Shown: positions 51,721 through 60,070 of the stretch, piece by piece
Layout of the letters: the number at the start of each line of letters is the position of its first letter
Numbering within the stretch: position 1 is the first letter of the stretch
Source: Ruminococcaceae bacterium BL-4
GTDB taxonomy: Bacteria; Bacillota; Clostridia; Oscillospirales; Acutalibacteraceae
Direction: 5' to 3'
DNA length: 64,000 nucleotides
NCBI GenBank assembly: GCA_902809935.1
Contig: LR778134.1
Span: 992,001 to 1,056,000 of the forward strand
The notes under the pieces: model-generated
Database searches by the model: none
Told to the model about the DNA's origin: nothing
The model's input: the letters and a program-made list of their open reading frames with translations, nothing else
Program-made: the position numbers and the translations under genes

Positions 51721-51757
51721 AAAGAGCCCCGAAACAGAACGGTTTCGTGGCTCTTTA
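51721..51757 (+). terminator. Terminator of the POT-peptidase operon
   Basis: AAAGAGCC-CGAAAC pairs with GTTTCG-GGCTCTTT around a short loop, followed by TTTAATA. Confidence 0.8.
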
Positions 51758-51869
51758 ATATTAGGAGTAATTCGATACGCGGAAACTAGGGATAGAAATA
51801 TATTCTAGTGAAAAATTTTGCAAAAGTATTTTGGTGAAATAAAAAAGCAAAAAAATATTTTTTCACGTA

Positions 51870-51898
51870 TTGCATATTCAATCATACTATATTATAAT
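51870..51898 (+). promoter_or_regulatory. Promoter of the P5C dehydrogenase/hyp genes
   Basis: TTGCAT and a perfect TATAAT are 17 bp apart. The spacer contains TCATACTATAT, part of the near-palindrome ATCAT-N11-ATGAT, a candidate regulator site. The rest of the 51647-52008 gap holds the upstream terminator and no gene. Confidence 0.6.
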
Positions 51899-52008
51899 GA
51901 TTGTGAAATTAGATAGATATTAATTCATAACAATGAAATAAGTGCTATCCGTTTTAATCGTTTTTATGAATGTACAATCGATGATCATCTAGAGAAGGAG
52001 TGTTTTTA

Positions 52009-53556
52009 ATGGAGTTCACATTTGTCAATGAAGTGGAAAAAGATTTTGCATTGCCTGAAAATAAGGCTGCAATGGAAAACGCCCTGAAAAAAGTCAAATC
52101 GCAGAAAGGGATTCGTTGCCCTCTGATTATTAATGGAAAAGAAATCTTTACGGACGATGTTATCACTTCCATCAATCCTTCCAAAAAAGCGGAAGTGATC
52201 GGGTATGCAGCGAAGGGAACCACGGAACATGCCAATCAGGCGGTTGAAAGCGCTGTCAAAGCTTTTGAAACCTGGAAATATACCTCTGTGGAGCAACGTG
52301 TTTCTTATGTTCAGAAAATTATAAAGCTGTTCCAGGAGCGTCGCATGGAAATCAACGCATGGATGATTGAAGAGAGCGGCAAAAATTGGGGTGAAGCAGA
52401 CGGAGAAGTCTGCGAGGCAATTGATTTTCTTAATGCTGATATCAAATCCATTTTGGAACTTGACAAAGGTCTCAATGTGCTGCAAAGCAGCGATGAAAAG
52501 CGCGTTTGTAAGTATATTCCAATTGGTGCGGGTGTTGCAGTGACCCCGTGGAATTTCCCATTCTCATTGATGGTTGGAATGGTCGGCGGCGCAATTATCA
52601 CCGGCAATACAATTACAATGAAACCTGCGAGTGATACACCGATTGTAGCCTATCAGTTTATGCGAATTCTTCAGGACAGTGGGCTTCCCAATGGGGTTGT
52701 CAATTTCCTGCCGGGTCCTGGTTCTGTTTTGGGCGAAGCTCTTGTGAAACACCCAAAGACCCGGTTTATCGATTTTACAGGCTCCAAGGAAGTTGGACTG
52801 CATATTAACCAAATGGCCGCGGAAATGAGCGAAGGACAAATCTGGATTAAGCGCGTCATTGCAGAGATGGGCGGCAAAAACGGAATTATTGTCGATGATT
52901 CAGCAGATCTGGATCAGGCCGCCGAAGGAATCGTCAATTCAGCATTTTCTTTCCAAGGACAAAAGTGTTCCGCATGTTCACGTGCAATCGTGCTGGACAA
53001 AGTTTATGACGAACTGGTTCAAAAATTGGCGAAGAAGACCAGCGAGCTTCAGCAGGGACCCGGATGTGAAAATATGCCGATGGGCCCGGTCATCAGCCAA
53101 AGAGCATACAACGGTATTACCAAGTATATTGAGATCGGAAAAAAGGAAGGCAAGCTGGTTTGTGGCGGTACATACGATGACAGCAAAGGCTTTTACATTC
53201 AGCCGACCATTATTAAAGATATTGCACCGACCGATCGGATTGCACAGGAAGAAATCTTTGGACCAGTTCTGGCCGTCATTAAAGTATCGGATTACGAAGA
53301 AGCAATGCGGGTCGCAAATGGAACCATTTATGGACTGACAGGCGCTGTGTATTCGAAAAATAAGGAACACCTTAAAGAAGCGGCAGAAAAATTTGATGTT
53401 GGAAATCTTTATTTTAACCGGAAATGCACGGCTGCCGTTGTACAGCAGAATCCATTCGGTGGCTTTAATATGTCTGGTACCGATGCAAAAACAGGAACAA
53501 AAGATTATCTGCAGAATTTCATGCAGTTGAAATCTGTAACGGAATTTATCGGATAG
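52009..53556 (+). CDS. rocA: 1-Pyrroline-5-carboxylate dehydrogenase
   Basis: The 515-residue aldehyde dehydrogenase oxidises pyrroline-5-carboxylate (as glutamate semialdehyde) to glutamate with NAD+. Catalytic Glu286 lies in AEMGGKN and nucleophile Cys320 in QGQKCSACSR, the same positions I recall for Bacillus RocA, and the length is the same. PWNFPFS and the EEIFGPVL segment are also present. AAGGAG lies 8 bp before the ATG of MEFTFV; an ATG three codons upstream overlaps the site. The gene precedes hypE and hypD in the same direction, giving P5C from hydroxyproline an oxidative exit. Confidence 0.88.
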   Translation: MEFTFVNEVEKDFALPENKAAMENALKKVKSQKGIRCPLIINGKEIFTDDVITSINPSKKAEVIGYAAKGTTEHANQAVESAVKAFETWKYTSVEQRVSYVQKIIKLFQERRMEINAWMIEESGKNWGEADGEVCEAIDFLNADIKSILELDKGLNVLQSSDEKRVCKYIPIGAGVAVTPWNFPFSLMVGMVGGAIITGNTITMKPASDTPIVAYQFMRILQDSGLPNGVVNFLPGPGSVLGEALVKHPKTRFIDFTGSKEVGLHINQMAAEMSEGQIWIKRVIAEMGGKNGIIVDDSADLDQAAEGIVNSAFSFQGQKCSACSRAIVLDKVYDELVQKLAKKTSELQQGPGCENMPMGPVISQRAYNGITKYIEIGKKEGKLVCGGTYDDSKGFYIQPTIIKDIAPTDRIAQEEIFGPVLAVIKVSDYEEAMRVANGTIYGLTGAVYSKNKEHLKEAAEKFDVGNLYFNRKCTAAVVQQNPFGGFNMSGTDAKTGTKDYLQNFMQLKSVTEFIG

Positions 53557-53572
53557 TATTTGTGTTAGGATT

Positions 53573-53603
53573 GACTGCCACGGTGTTCTGCACCGTGGCA
53601 GTC
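53573..53603 (+). terminator. Perfect hairpin after P5C dehydrogenase gene
   Basis: GACTGCCACGGTG and its complement form a 13-bp stem with a 5-nt loop. The tail TCTTCT is not a true T-run, so it may be a weak terminator or an mRNA-stabilising hairpin that differentiates the upstream and downstream parts of the operon. Confidence 0.55.
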
Positions 53604-53731
53604 TCTTCTAATCAGGTAATAACCAATCTTAATGGCTCATTGAAGTTGCACAAATAAATTTCAGCGAGGTTTCTAATGACAAAATGGCTCAATAAGACAA
53701 CTTTTGAGCGATTAAAGGAGGTTCTGTGGCA

Positions 53732-54511
53732 ATGAATACACCCTGTATATTTAACATTCAAAAATTTTCCATTCATGATGGTCCCGGTATTCGAACAACT
53801 ATTTTTTTTAAAGGCTGTCCGCTGCGCTGTTTATGGTGTCACAATCCGGAAGGGCAGAGATACCAGGCGGAACCAATGTTTGATAAAGACGAAAAGAAAG
53901 AACAGATTGGTCAGTACTACTCGATTCCAGAACTCGTGAAGCAGGTTCAGGCAGATCAAATATTCTATGATCAATCTGGTGGAGGCGTCACACTTTCCGG
54001 CGGGGAGGTGATGACGCAGAATATGGATTATGTGGAGACATTATGCAGAGAACTACAAAGGGTTGGTGTTTCCGTAGTGATCGATACCTGCGGATATGCG
54101 CCTAAGGAAAATTTTACCCGAATTCTTTCTTATACGGATTTATTCCTTTATGATTTAAAATGTATTGACTCTCTGCAGCATGAAAAATATGTTGGGGTAC
54201 CCAATCAATTAATTCTAGATAATCTGAAGTATTTAAGCGATCAAGGGGCACGGATCGATTTGCGGTTGATTTTGGTGGATCGTGTCAATACAAGCGATGA
54301 GCTGATTCATGGGATTGGGCGGTGGCTACAAGAGCAGGCAATTGCTATTGAGAGAATCACTTTATTGCCATACCACGATTTCGGCAGAGATAAATATAAA
54401 AAGCTTGGGCGATATTGCACACAGAATTTTGAGAAACCTGATGAAAAGACCGTGGAAAAGATTCAGTCTTTTTTCAAAAGTGCCGGTTACTGCGTAAACA
54501 TCGGCGGATAA
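53732..54511 (+). CDS. hypE: Glycyl radical enzyme activase, HypE-like
   Basis: The 259-residue radical SAM enzyme makes the glycyl radical on the next gene product. The cluster motif CxxxCxxC is CPLRCLWC (Cys29, 33, 36), with SIHDGPGIRT before it and the SAM-binding GGGVTLSGGE after it. Most glycyl radical activases carry an inserted ferredoxin-like domain with two more [4Fe-4S] clusters just after the first motif; here NPEGQ leads into a Cys-free stretch, so it is missing and the protein is short like PflA. ATG (MNTPC) is chosen over GTG two codons earlier by spacing to AAAGGAGG. hypD follows after 50 bp. Confidence 0.88.
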   Translation: MNTPCIFNIQKFSIHDGPGIRTTIFFKGCPLRCLWCHNPEGQRYQAEPMFDKDEKKEQIGQYYSIPELVKQVQADQIFYDQSGGGVTLSGGEVMTQNMDYVETLCRELQRVGVSVVIDTCGYAPKENFTRILSYTDLFLYDLKCIDSLQHEKYVGVPNQLILDNLKYLSDQGARIDLRLILVDRVNTSDELIHGIGRWLQEQAIAIERITLLPYHDFGRDKYKKLGRYCTQNFEKPDEKTVEKIQSFFKSAGYCVNIGG

Positions 54512-54561
54512 CGGCTTAACCAGTCCAAATAAAATAAAACCATGAAAGGGAGGTTGTTATC

Positions 54562-57003
54562 ATGGCTGTGACAAAAACAAATAGTTCTGTTGTGGTAGCA
54601 GTAAAGCCAAGGTCGGATAAGGCGGAAAGAACTCTCAGGGGTTCTACTGAGCGTATTCGCCGGCTGCGGCAGATCAGCGTACAGAGCAAACCCTGCATTT
54701 CAATGGAACGCGCGGTTCTGCTTACGGAGGCATATAAGAAATATGAAGGAAGCGTTTCTATTCCGGTCCTTCGAGGGCTAGCATTTCGCTATATTATGGA
54801 ACACCGTACGCTGTACCTTGAAAAAGGTTCCATTATTGTAGGAGAAAAAGGACACAAACCCAGCGCTGCACCGACTTTCCCGGAACTTTGCTGTCATACC
54901 ATGCAGGATTTTGATAATATGAACGACCGTAAAAAGGTATTTTTTAAGGTTTCGGAAGAGGATAAGCGTATTCAGAGAGAGATTATTATACCTTATTGGA
55001 AAGACCGTTCAATGATGAGCAAAATTAATAAGCTTTTGCCGGAGGAGTGGCATAAGCTGTTTGATGCAGGGCTGTACACTGAATTTTTAATGCAGCGTGG
55101 TCCTGGGCACACCGTGGCGGATGGAAAAATTTATAAAAAGGGTTATGTGGATTTCATCGACGACATTCAGAAGCAAATAGACAGCCTGGATTATAACAAC
55201 GATTTGGAAGCACTGCATAAACGTGATGAGCTGGAAGGGATGAAGCTGGTCTGTGAGGGAATGATTCGCATGGGTGAGCGCTATGCAGCCCAGGCGCGTG
55301 AAATGGCCCAAACGGAGCAGGATCCTCAATGGAAGAAAGAACTCCTTGAACTGGCTGAGGTCTGTGATGTTGTGCCGAAGTACGCTCCAAAGACGTTCCG
55401 CCAGGCAGTGCAGATGTACTGGTTTACCCATATTGGTGTTACGGTGGAGATGAACAACTGGGATGCGTATTCTCCCGGGAAATTGGATCAGCACCTTGAG
55501 CCGTTTTATAAGAGAGACATCGAGGAAGGACGCATCACTCGTGACGATGCTCGCGAAATTCTGGAGAACCTTTGGATTCAGTTTAATAATCAGCCGGCAC
55601 CGCCCAAAGTGGGGATTACGCTGAAAGAAAGCGCCACCTATACTGATTTCTGCAACATCAACACTGGCGCACTGCGCCCGGATGGAACTACCGGTGTCAG
55701 CGATCTCAGCTATTTGATTCTCGAAGTAATGGATGAAATGAAGCTGCTTCAGCCCAGTTCCAACGTGCAGATTTCAAAAAAGACCCCTGAAAAATTTCTT
55801 CGCGAAGCGGTCAAAATTTCCCGCAAAGGTTGGGGGCAGCCCGCTTTTTATAATTCCGACGCAATTATCCAAGAGCTGCTTTTTTTAGGCAAAACACTGG
55901 ATGACGCCAGAGAGAGCGGAATTGCAAGCGGCTGTGTTGAAACCGGAACCGCCGGAAAAGAAGCTTATGTCTTGACGGGGTATCTAAATATCCCGAAAGT
56001 ATTTGAATTAGTGATGAACCGCGGATTTGATTCCTATACCGGTAAACAAGTGGCTTTGGATCTGGGAGATTTACGGGAATGCAGCTCTTATGACGAGGTC
56101 TATCGTGCATTTTATAAGCAGCTCAAGTATGTGGTGGATGTCAAGATTGCAGGCAATAATGTTATTGAGCGCATGTATATGGAGAATATGCCGGTTCCGC
56201 TGCTGTCCGTCATTACTGATGACTGCATTAAGTCCGGAAAAGATTACAATGAAGGTGGCGCCCGTTACAACACAAGCTATATCCAGTGCGTTGGCATTGC
56301 CACCATTACGGATACTTTGGCTGTTATAAAAAAGGATGTCTTTGAGGATCATAAGTTTTCTATGGATCAATTGCTGAAAGCCTGTAAAGCCGACTTTAAA
56401 GGCTACGACGATCTGTTTGATATTGTTTACAATAAGACGCCAAAGTACGGCAACGACGATGATTATGCAGATTTGATTTTGAAAAATGTCGCTAATGCGT
56501 TACAGCAGGTAATTGCGGGACGCACGACTCCCAAAGGTTCCAAAACCGTTGTGGAATTTTTGCCGACCACTTGCCATGTTTACTTTGGCGAGGTGATGGA
56601 GGCAAGTCCAAACGGACGTCACGCCGGTATTCCTTTGCCGGATGGAATTTCTCCTGAAAAGGGAGCCGACCGCAACGGTCCTACCGCGGTCATTAAATCC
56701 TGTTCTAAAATCGACCAGTTGAAAACCGGCGGCGCATTGCTGAATCAGAAATTTACTCCCGCTTCGATTGCCGGAGAAAAGGGAATTGACAATGTAGCAG
56801 CGCTGATTCGTTCCTATTTCGCTTTGGATGGTCATCACATTCAGTTTAATGTTATTGATAAAGAGACCCTTCTGGACGCTCAAAAGCACCCCGAGGAATA
56901 TGAAAATTTGATTGTCCGGGTTGCAGGATACAGCGACTATTTCAACAATCTCGATCGTGCACTGCAAGATGAAATTATTAGCCGCACTGAACAGAGTTTC
57001 TAA
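54562..57003 (+). CDS. hypD: trans-4-Hydroxy-L-proline dehydratase (glycyl radical enzyme)
   Basis: The 813-residue enzyme dehydrates trans-4-hydroxy-L-proline to pyrroline-5-carboxylate. The radical site is Gly789 in RVAGYSD, and the thiyl cysteine is Cys458 in SGCVETG. Compared with Clostridioides difficile HypD as I remember it, residues expected around the substrate match with a constant offset: Phe175, His183, Asp301, Ser357, Phe363, Cys458, Glu460, Tyr474 and Thr669. The offset reflects a Lys/Arg-rich N-terminal extension of about 24 residues. GGGAGG precedes the ATG and no other start fits. A dehydratase for the D-isomer cannot be fully excluded. P5C dehydrogenase and activase genes directly upstream support the call. 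Confidence 0.92.
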   Translation: MAVTKTNSSVVVAVKPRSDKAERTLRGSTERIRRLRQISVQSKPCISMERAVLLTEAYKKYEGSVSIPVLRGLAFRYIMEHRTLYLEKGSIIVGEKGHKPSAAPTFPELCCHTMQDFDNMNDRKKVFFKVSEEDKRIQREIIIPYWKDRSMMSKINKLLPEEWHKLFDAGLYTEFLMQRGPGHTVADGKIYKKGYVDFIDDIQKQIDSLDYNNDLEALHKRDELEGMKLVCEGMIRMGERYAAQAREMAQTEQDPQWKKELLELAEVCDVVPKYAPKTFRQAVQMYWFTHIGVTVEMNNWDAYSPGKLDQHLEPFYKRDIEEGRITRDDAREILENLWIQFNNQPAPPKVGITLKESATYTDFCNINTGALRPDGTTGVSDLSYLILEVMDEMKLLQPSSNVQISKKTPEKFLREAVKISRKGWGQPAFYNSDAIIQELLFLGKTLDDARESGIASGCVETGTAGKEAYVLTGYLNIPKVFELVMNRGFDSYTGKQVALDLGDLRECSSYDEVYRAFYKQLKYVVDVKIAGNNVIERMYMENMPVPLLSVITDDCIKSGKDYNEGGARYNTSYIQCVGIATITDTLAVIKKDVFEDHKFSMDQLLKACKADFKGYDDLFDIVYNKTPKYGNDDDYADLILKNVANALQQVIAGRTTPKGSKTVVEFLPTTCHVYFGEVMEASPNGRHAGIPLPDGISPEKGADRNGPTAVIKSCSKIDQLKTGGALLNQKFTPASIAGEKGIDNVAALIRSYFALDGHHIQFNVIDKETLLDAQKHPEEYENLIVRVAGYSDYFNNLDRALQDEIISRTEQSF

Positions 57004-57015
57004 TAATTGATAAAC

Positions 57016-57065
57016 AAAAAGAGCCTGCCAACACCGCATTAAGCTGGTGCTGACAGGCTCTTTTA
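57016..57065. terminator. Bidirectional terminator after hypD
   Basis: AAAGAGCCTG...CACC and GGTG...CAGGCTCTTT pair with two small bulges, with A and T runs on the two sides, between converging genes. Confidence 0.85.
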
Positions 57066-57105
57066 ATATTTATCTTAGCAAAGCTTTTTTATTAGAATCC
57101 TTATA

Positions 57106-57705
57106 TTAGGAAGTGGGTTCATTTCCCTGATTGCGCAAAGGATTCGGATAATTTATGGTTAGAATTTTTGCAATTCGGTTTGTTCGGTTTGTCCAGTTAT
57201 GGGGATTCTTTGAAAGAATTTGAATTCCATCACCAGGATAAAGTGAATAGACATTGTCACCGACAAAAACAGTGACAACTCCTTCCAAAACAAAAATGAA
57301 TTCTTCTCCAACGTGACCGTACAGCTCCAAATTCACCGTACTATCATCATTATCGTCCGAAGGCATCAGTACATACAATCTCGGAAGGATGTTAAAAGAC
57401 TCCACATCGTTGCTCAGAATGTACTGAAGGATATTTAAGCTGATCTGCCTGCAAGGAAGATCATAGCTGTGAACGATAGGGTCAGAATGACTGATTTTTG
57501 GCTCTTGAAAAAAAGTAGAGATATTGACTCCCAACGCATTGGCAATTTTATTTAAAGAATCAATGGCGATATTTGAGATTCCACGTTCCAGCTGAGAAAG
57601 AAATCCTACCGAAAGTTCGGTCTTTTCACTCAGTTGTTTTAAAGTCATTTCTTGCTTTTTTCGCAGAGCTTTAACTTTCGCACCAATTGTTACCGTGGGG
57701 TTCAT
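57106..57705 (-). CDS. XRE-family regulator with cupin domain
   Basis: The 199-residue regulator has an N-terminal helix-turn-helix (IGAKVKALRKKQEMTLKQLS...LSVGFLSQLERGISN) and a C-terminal cupin domain (YGHVGEEFIFVLEGVV, YPGDGIQI, HNW). The cupin usually binds a small effector such as an amino acid. AAGGAG lies 9 bp before the ATG of MNPTVT; an upstream extension of 23 codons is not used. The gene converges on hypD, so it is the most likely regulator of the hydroxyproline genes. It has its own promoter. Confidence 0.88.
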   Translation of the reverse strand: MNPTVTIGAKVKALRKKQEMTLKQLSEKTELSVGFLSQLERGISNIAIDSLNKIANALGVNISTFFQEPKISHSDPIVHSYDLPCRQISLNILQYILSNDVESFNILPRLYVLMPSDDNDDSTVNLELYGHVGEEFIFVLEGVVTVFVGDNVYSLYPGDGIQILSKNPHNWTNRTNRIAKILTINYPNPLRNQGNEPTS

Positions 57706-57741
57706 TGATACTCTCCTTACATTAAATACACTATTAAAAAT

Positions 57742-57770
57742 ATGATATACTACAATAGGAAAAAAGTCAA
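57742..57770 (-). promoter_or_regulatory. Promoter of the XRE-cupin gene
   Basis: On the minus strand TTGACT and TATCAT are 17 bp apart, 37 bp before the start. TAGTATATCATA spans the -10, resembling part of the site within the P5C dehydrogenase promoter. Confidence 0.6.
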
Positions 57771-57936
57771 TCACAGCAAGGAAAAAGCCCCAAAATGATC
57801 ATTCAACAACTGCTTTAAAATGCGGGCAGCCAACAGCTAGAAAATCCACAGTCTCTTAAAAAACTGCATTTCATACTGGAATCGTAGCTTTTGGAAAAAG
57901 AAAACACACTTCATACTATTTAAAAATCGGCAAAAC

Positions 57937-57979
57937 AAAGCCCCGAAAATGGCTTTCTATCACCATTTTCGGGGCTTTT
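57937..57979 (-). terminator. Terminator of tRNA-Val
   Basis: A perfect 16-bp stem (AAAGCCCCGAAAATGG with its complement) with a 10-nt loop begins 5 bp after the tRNA-Val end. Confidence 0.85.
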
Positions 57980-57983
57980 AATC

Positions 57984-58060
57984 TGGTGGACGTTATAGGA
58001 CTCGAACCTATGACCTTCCGCACGTCAAGCGGATGCTCTAGCCAGCTGAGCTAAACGTCC
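57984..58060 (-). tRNA. tRNA-Val (anticodon GAC)
   Basis: The 77-nt tRNA folds normally: acceptor GGACGTT, D-arm TAGCTCAGCTGGCTAGAGC, anticodon loop TTGACGT giving GAC, T-arm ATAGGTTCGAGTCCTAT and encoded CCA. It stands alone. Confidence 0.94.
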
Positions 58061-58209
58061 AAAAATTGAATGCTTGTCTATTATATATGATTAGATGAAA
58101 AAATGCAAGTCCTATTTCGAGAAAATCGCGGATTGATTGCTTGTATTCTGGCGGAAAATTCGGTATAATAGGAAAAAACCAAAACATTCAGGAATTGGAG
58201 GAATCGACC

Positions 58210-59067
58210 GTGTCAATCGGATTAGTGCTGGAAGGTGGCGGAATGCGCGGCGCTTATACCAGTGGAGTTTTGGATGTCTTTTTGGATGAAGAAATTTTTT
58301 TCCCAAAGGTCTATGGCGTCTCAGCAGGAGCTTGTAACGCACTGAGCTATGTTTCCCGACAAAAGGGGCGAAATCGCCAAATCTTTTCGAAATATGCAAC
58401 AGATAACCGATATGTGAGCGTTAAAAATCTGCAGGAAAAAGGGTCCCTTTTCGATTTTGATTTTCTTTTCGGTGAGCTTTTTCATGAGCTTATTCCGTTT
58501 GATTATCAAACTTTTTATCATTCTTCCATGCAGCTTTTTGTGGGTGCAACAGACCTTATGAGCGGGATGGAAGTTTATTATCCGAAAGAATCGTTGGATG
58601 AAACATTTACCGCAGTAAAAGCTTCCAGCTCATTGCCGTTTTTATCGCAGATTGTGAAATTGGATGGAAAATTTTTACTCGATGGAGGAATCGCGGCTCC
58701 GATTCCATTGGAACGTTCTATTTTTGATGGAAATCAGTTTCATGTTGTTGTTTTGACGCGTGACTATTCTTATCGCAAAGACTTAAAACCGGATTTTTCT
58801 CCCGCAATGCTGCGTACAGTTTATGGACAGTATCCGGGAATGATTTCTGCGATGATGGTACGGGCAGAAACTTATAACAGTGAGCTACAGGTAGTTCGCC
58901 GGCAGGAACAGGCCGGAAAAGTATTGGCAATTCGCCCAAGCCGTCCTATTGATATCAGCCGCTATGAAAAGGATCCTCAAAAATTGGAGAATATCTATCA
59001 GCTTGGCGTTCAGGATGCTAAAAAGAAACTCCCTCAAATTTGGGACTTGATGAAACGATCAAATTGA
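58210..59067 (+). CDS. Patatin-like phospholipase
   Basis: The 285-residue protein has the patatin fold: oxyanion motif EGGGMRGAY near 8-16, nucleophile elbow GVSAG (Ser38) and catalytic Asp158 in LDGG. Family enzymes hydrolyse acyl esters of lipids. There is no signal peptide, so it acts in the cytoplasm or at the inner membrane face. The start is a GTG with TTGGAGGA 7 bp upstream; the longer upstream frame lacks a site. It is a single gene with no functional partners nearby. Confidence 0.9.
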   Translation: MSIGLVLEGGGMRGAYTSGVLDVFLDEEIFFPKVYGVSAGACNALSYVSRQKGRNRQIFSKYATDNRYVSVKNLQEKGSLFDFDFLFGELFHELIPFDYQTFYHSSMQLFVGATDLMSGMEVYYPKESLDETFTAVKASSSLPFLSQIVKLDGKFLLDGGIAAPIPLERSIFDGNQFHVVVLTRDYSYRKDLKPDFSPAMLRTVYGQYPGMISAMMVRAETYNSELQVVRRQEQAGKVLAIRPSRPIDISRYEKDPQKLENIYQLGVQDAKKKLPQIWDLMKRSN

Positions 59068-59123
59068 TTCAAAATCCGTTCTGTAAAGATGCAGAGCGGA
59101 TTTTTTATACAAGCTTTCATTGC

Positions 59124-59152
59124 TTGACTTTTTTAATATTGAATGTTATGAT
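59124..59152 (+). promoter_or_regulatory. Promoter of the metal ABC transporter operon
   Basis: TTGACT and TATGAT are separated by 17 bp, 37 bp before the start of the binding-protein gene. Confidence 0.65.
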
Positions 59153-59155
59153 ATT

Positions 59156-59176
59156 AAATGCGAATAGTTTGCATTT
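59156..59176. promoter_or_regulatory. Zur/Fur-type operator
   Basis: AAATGC-N9-GCATTT is a palindrome that also has matching inner AA and TT pairs, 21 bp in all, placed at the transcription start and ending just before the ribosome-binding site. Position, length and symmetry fit a Fur-family repressor such as Zur. Confidence 0.6.
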
Positions 59177-59188
59177 AGGAGGCTCCAT

Positions 59189-60070
59189 TTGAAACGGTTA
59201 CTAGCTTTTTTGCTTTCTGCGCTTCTGATTTTTACAATGACAGGGTGTGGACGAAGGGAACAACATTCGGCAAAATTTCGAATTGTAGCGTCATTTTATC
59301 CGATTTATATTATGGCGTTAAACTTAACAGAGAATATTCCGGATGTTGTGGTCGATAATATGGCTGGTCAACAGACGGGGTGTCTGCATGACTATCAACT
59401 GCAGTCTTCCGATATGCAGAATCTTTCCAGTGCAGATGTCTTTTTGATTAATGGAGACGGGATGGAAAGCTTCCTCGAAAAAGTTGCACAGCAGCTGCCA
59501 AACCTCGAAATCATTAACAGCGGCAAGGGGATTCAGACGATTCCCGGAGAAGGAAATGAAGAGGTCAATCCACATATTTGGGTAAGCATTTCCAATGCGA
59601 TTTTACAGGTGGAGAACCTTTCACAGGGACTGCAAAAGGCAGATCCGGCGCATGCAGCGCAGTATAGCGAAAATGCACATACGTATGAAGAAAAACTGAA
59701 AACACTGCGGGAAGAAATGCATAAAGCAGTTGACCCGCTTCCCAATAAAGCAATTGTGACTTTTCATGAGGCGTTTCCTTATTTTGCAGAAGAATTCGGT
59801 TTGACGATTGCAAAAGTGGTCAACCGTGAACCAGATAGTCAGCCAAGTGCCAAAGAGTTGGCAGAAACAATTCATATTGTGGAAGAGAGCGGTGTAAAAG
59901 CAGTTTTCGCGGAGCCTCAGTATCCAAAATCTGCTGCGGATATTGTTGCAAAGGAAAGTGGAATCAAAGTCTATTCTTTGGATCCGGCCGTGACGGGCGC
60001 AAATGATCCGGATGCGTATCTCGATGCGATGCGGTCTAATATGGAAGTTTTAAAGGAGGCCCTATCGTGA
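59189..60070 (+). CDS. Zinc/manganese-type binding lipoprotein (ZnuA family)
   Basis: The 293-residue lipoprotein binds a divalent metal outside the cell. The signal ends in the lipobox FTMTGC (Cys20). The three metal histidines of cluster A-I proteins are visible: His67 (CLHDYQL), His129 (NPHIWVS) and His193 (TFHEAFPYF), with the fourth ligand expected in the C-terminal YSLDPAV segment. The His-rich loop of many ZnuA proteins is missing. Zinc is favoured by the operator, but manganese is possible. The start is TTG with AGGAGG 7 bp upstream. The stop overlaps the ATPase start. Confidence 0.88.
   Translation: MKRLLAFLLSALLIFTMTGCGRREQHSAKFRIVASFYPIYIMALNLTENIPDVVVDNMAGQQTGCLHDYQLQSSDMQNLSSADVFLINGDGMESFLEKVAQQLPNLEIINSGKGIQTIPGEGNEEVNPHIWVSISNAILQVENLSQGLQKADPAHAAQYSENAHTYEEKLKTLREEMHKAVDPLPNKAIVTFHEAFPYFAEEFGLTIAKVVNREPDSQPSAKELAETIHIVEESGVKAVFAEPQYPKSAADIVAKESGIKVYSLDPAVTGANDPDAYLDAMRSNMEVLKEALS

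Noticed and set aside
54562-57003. Pyruvate formate-lyase or glycerol dehydratase
   Set aside because: The Cys region is SGCVETG and the residues around it match HypD rather than the CC pair of PFL; a P5C dehydrogenase gene adjoins.
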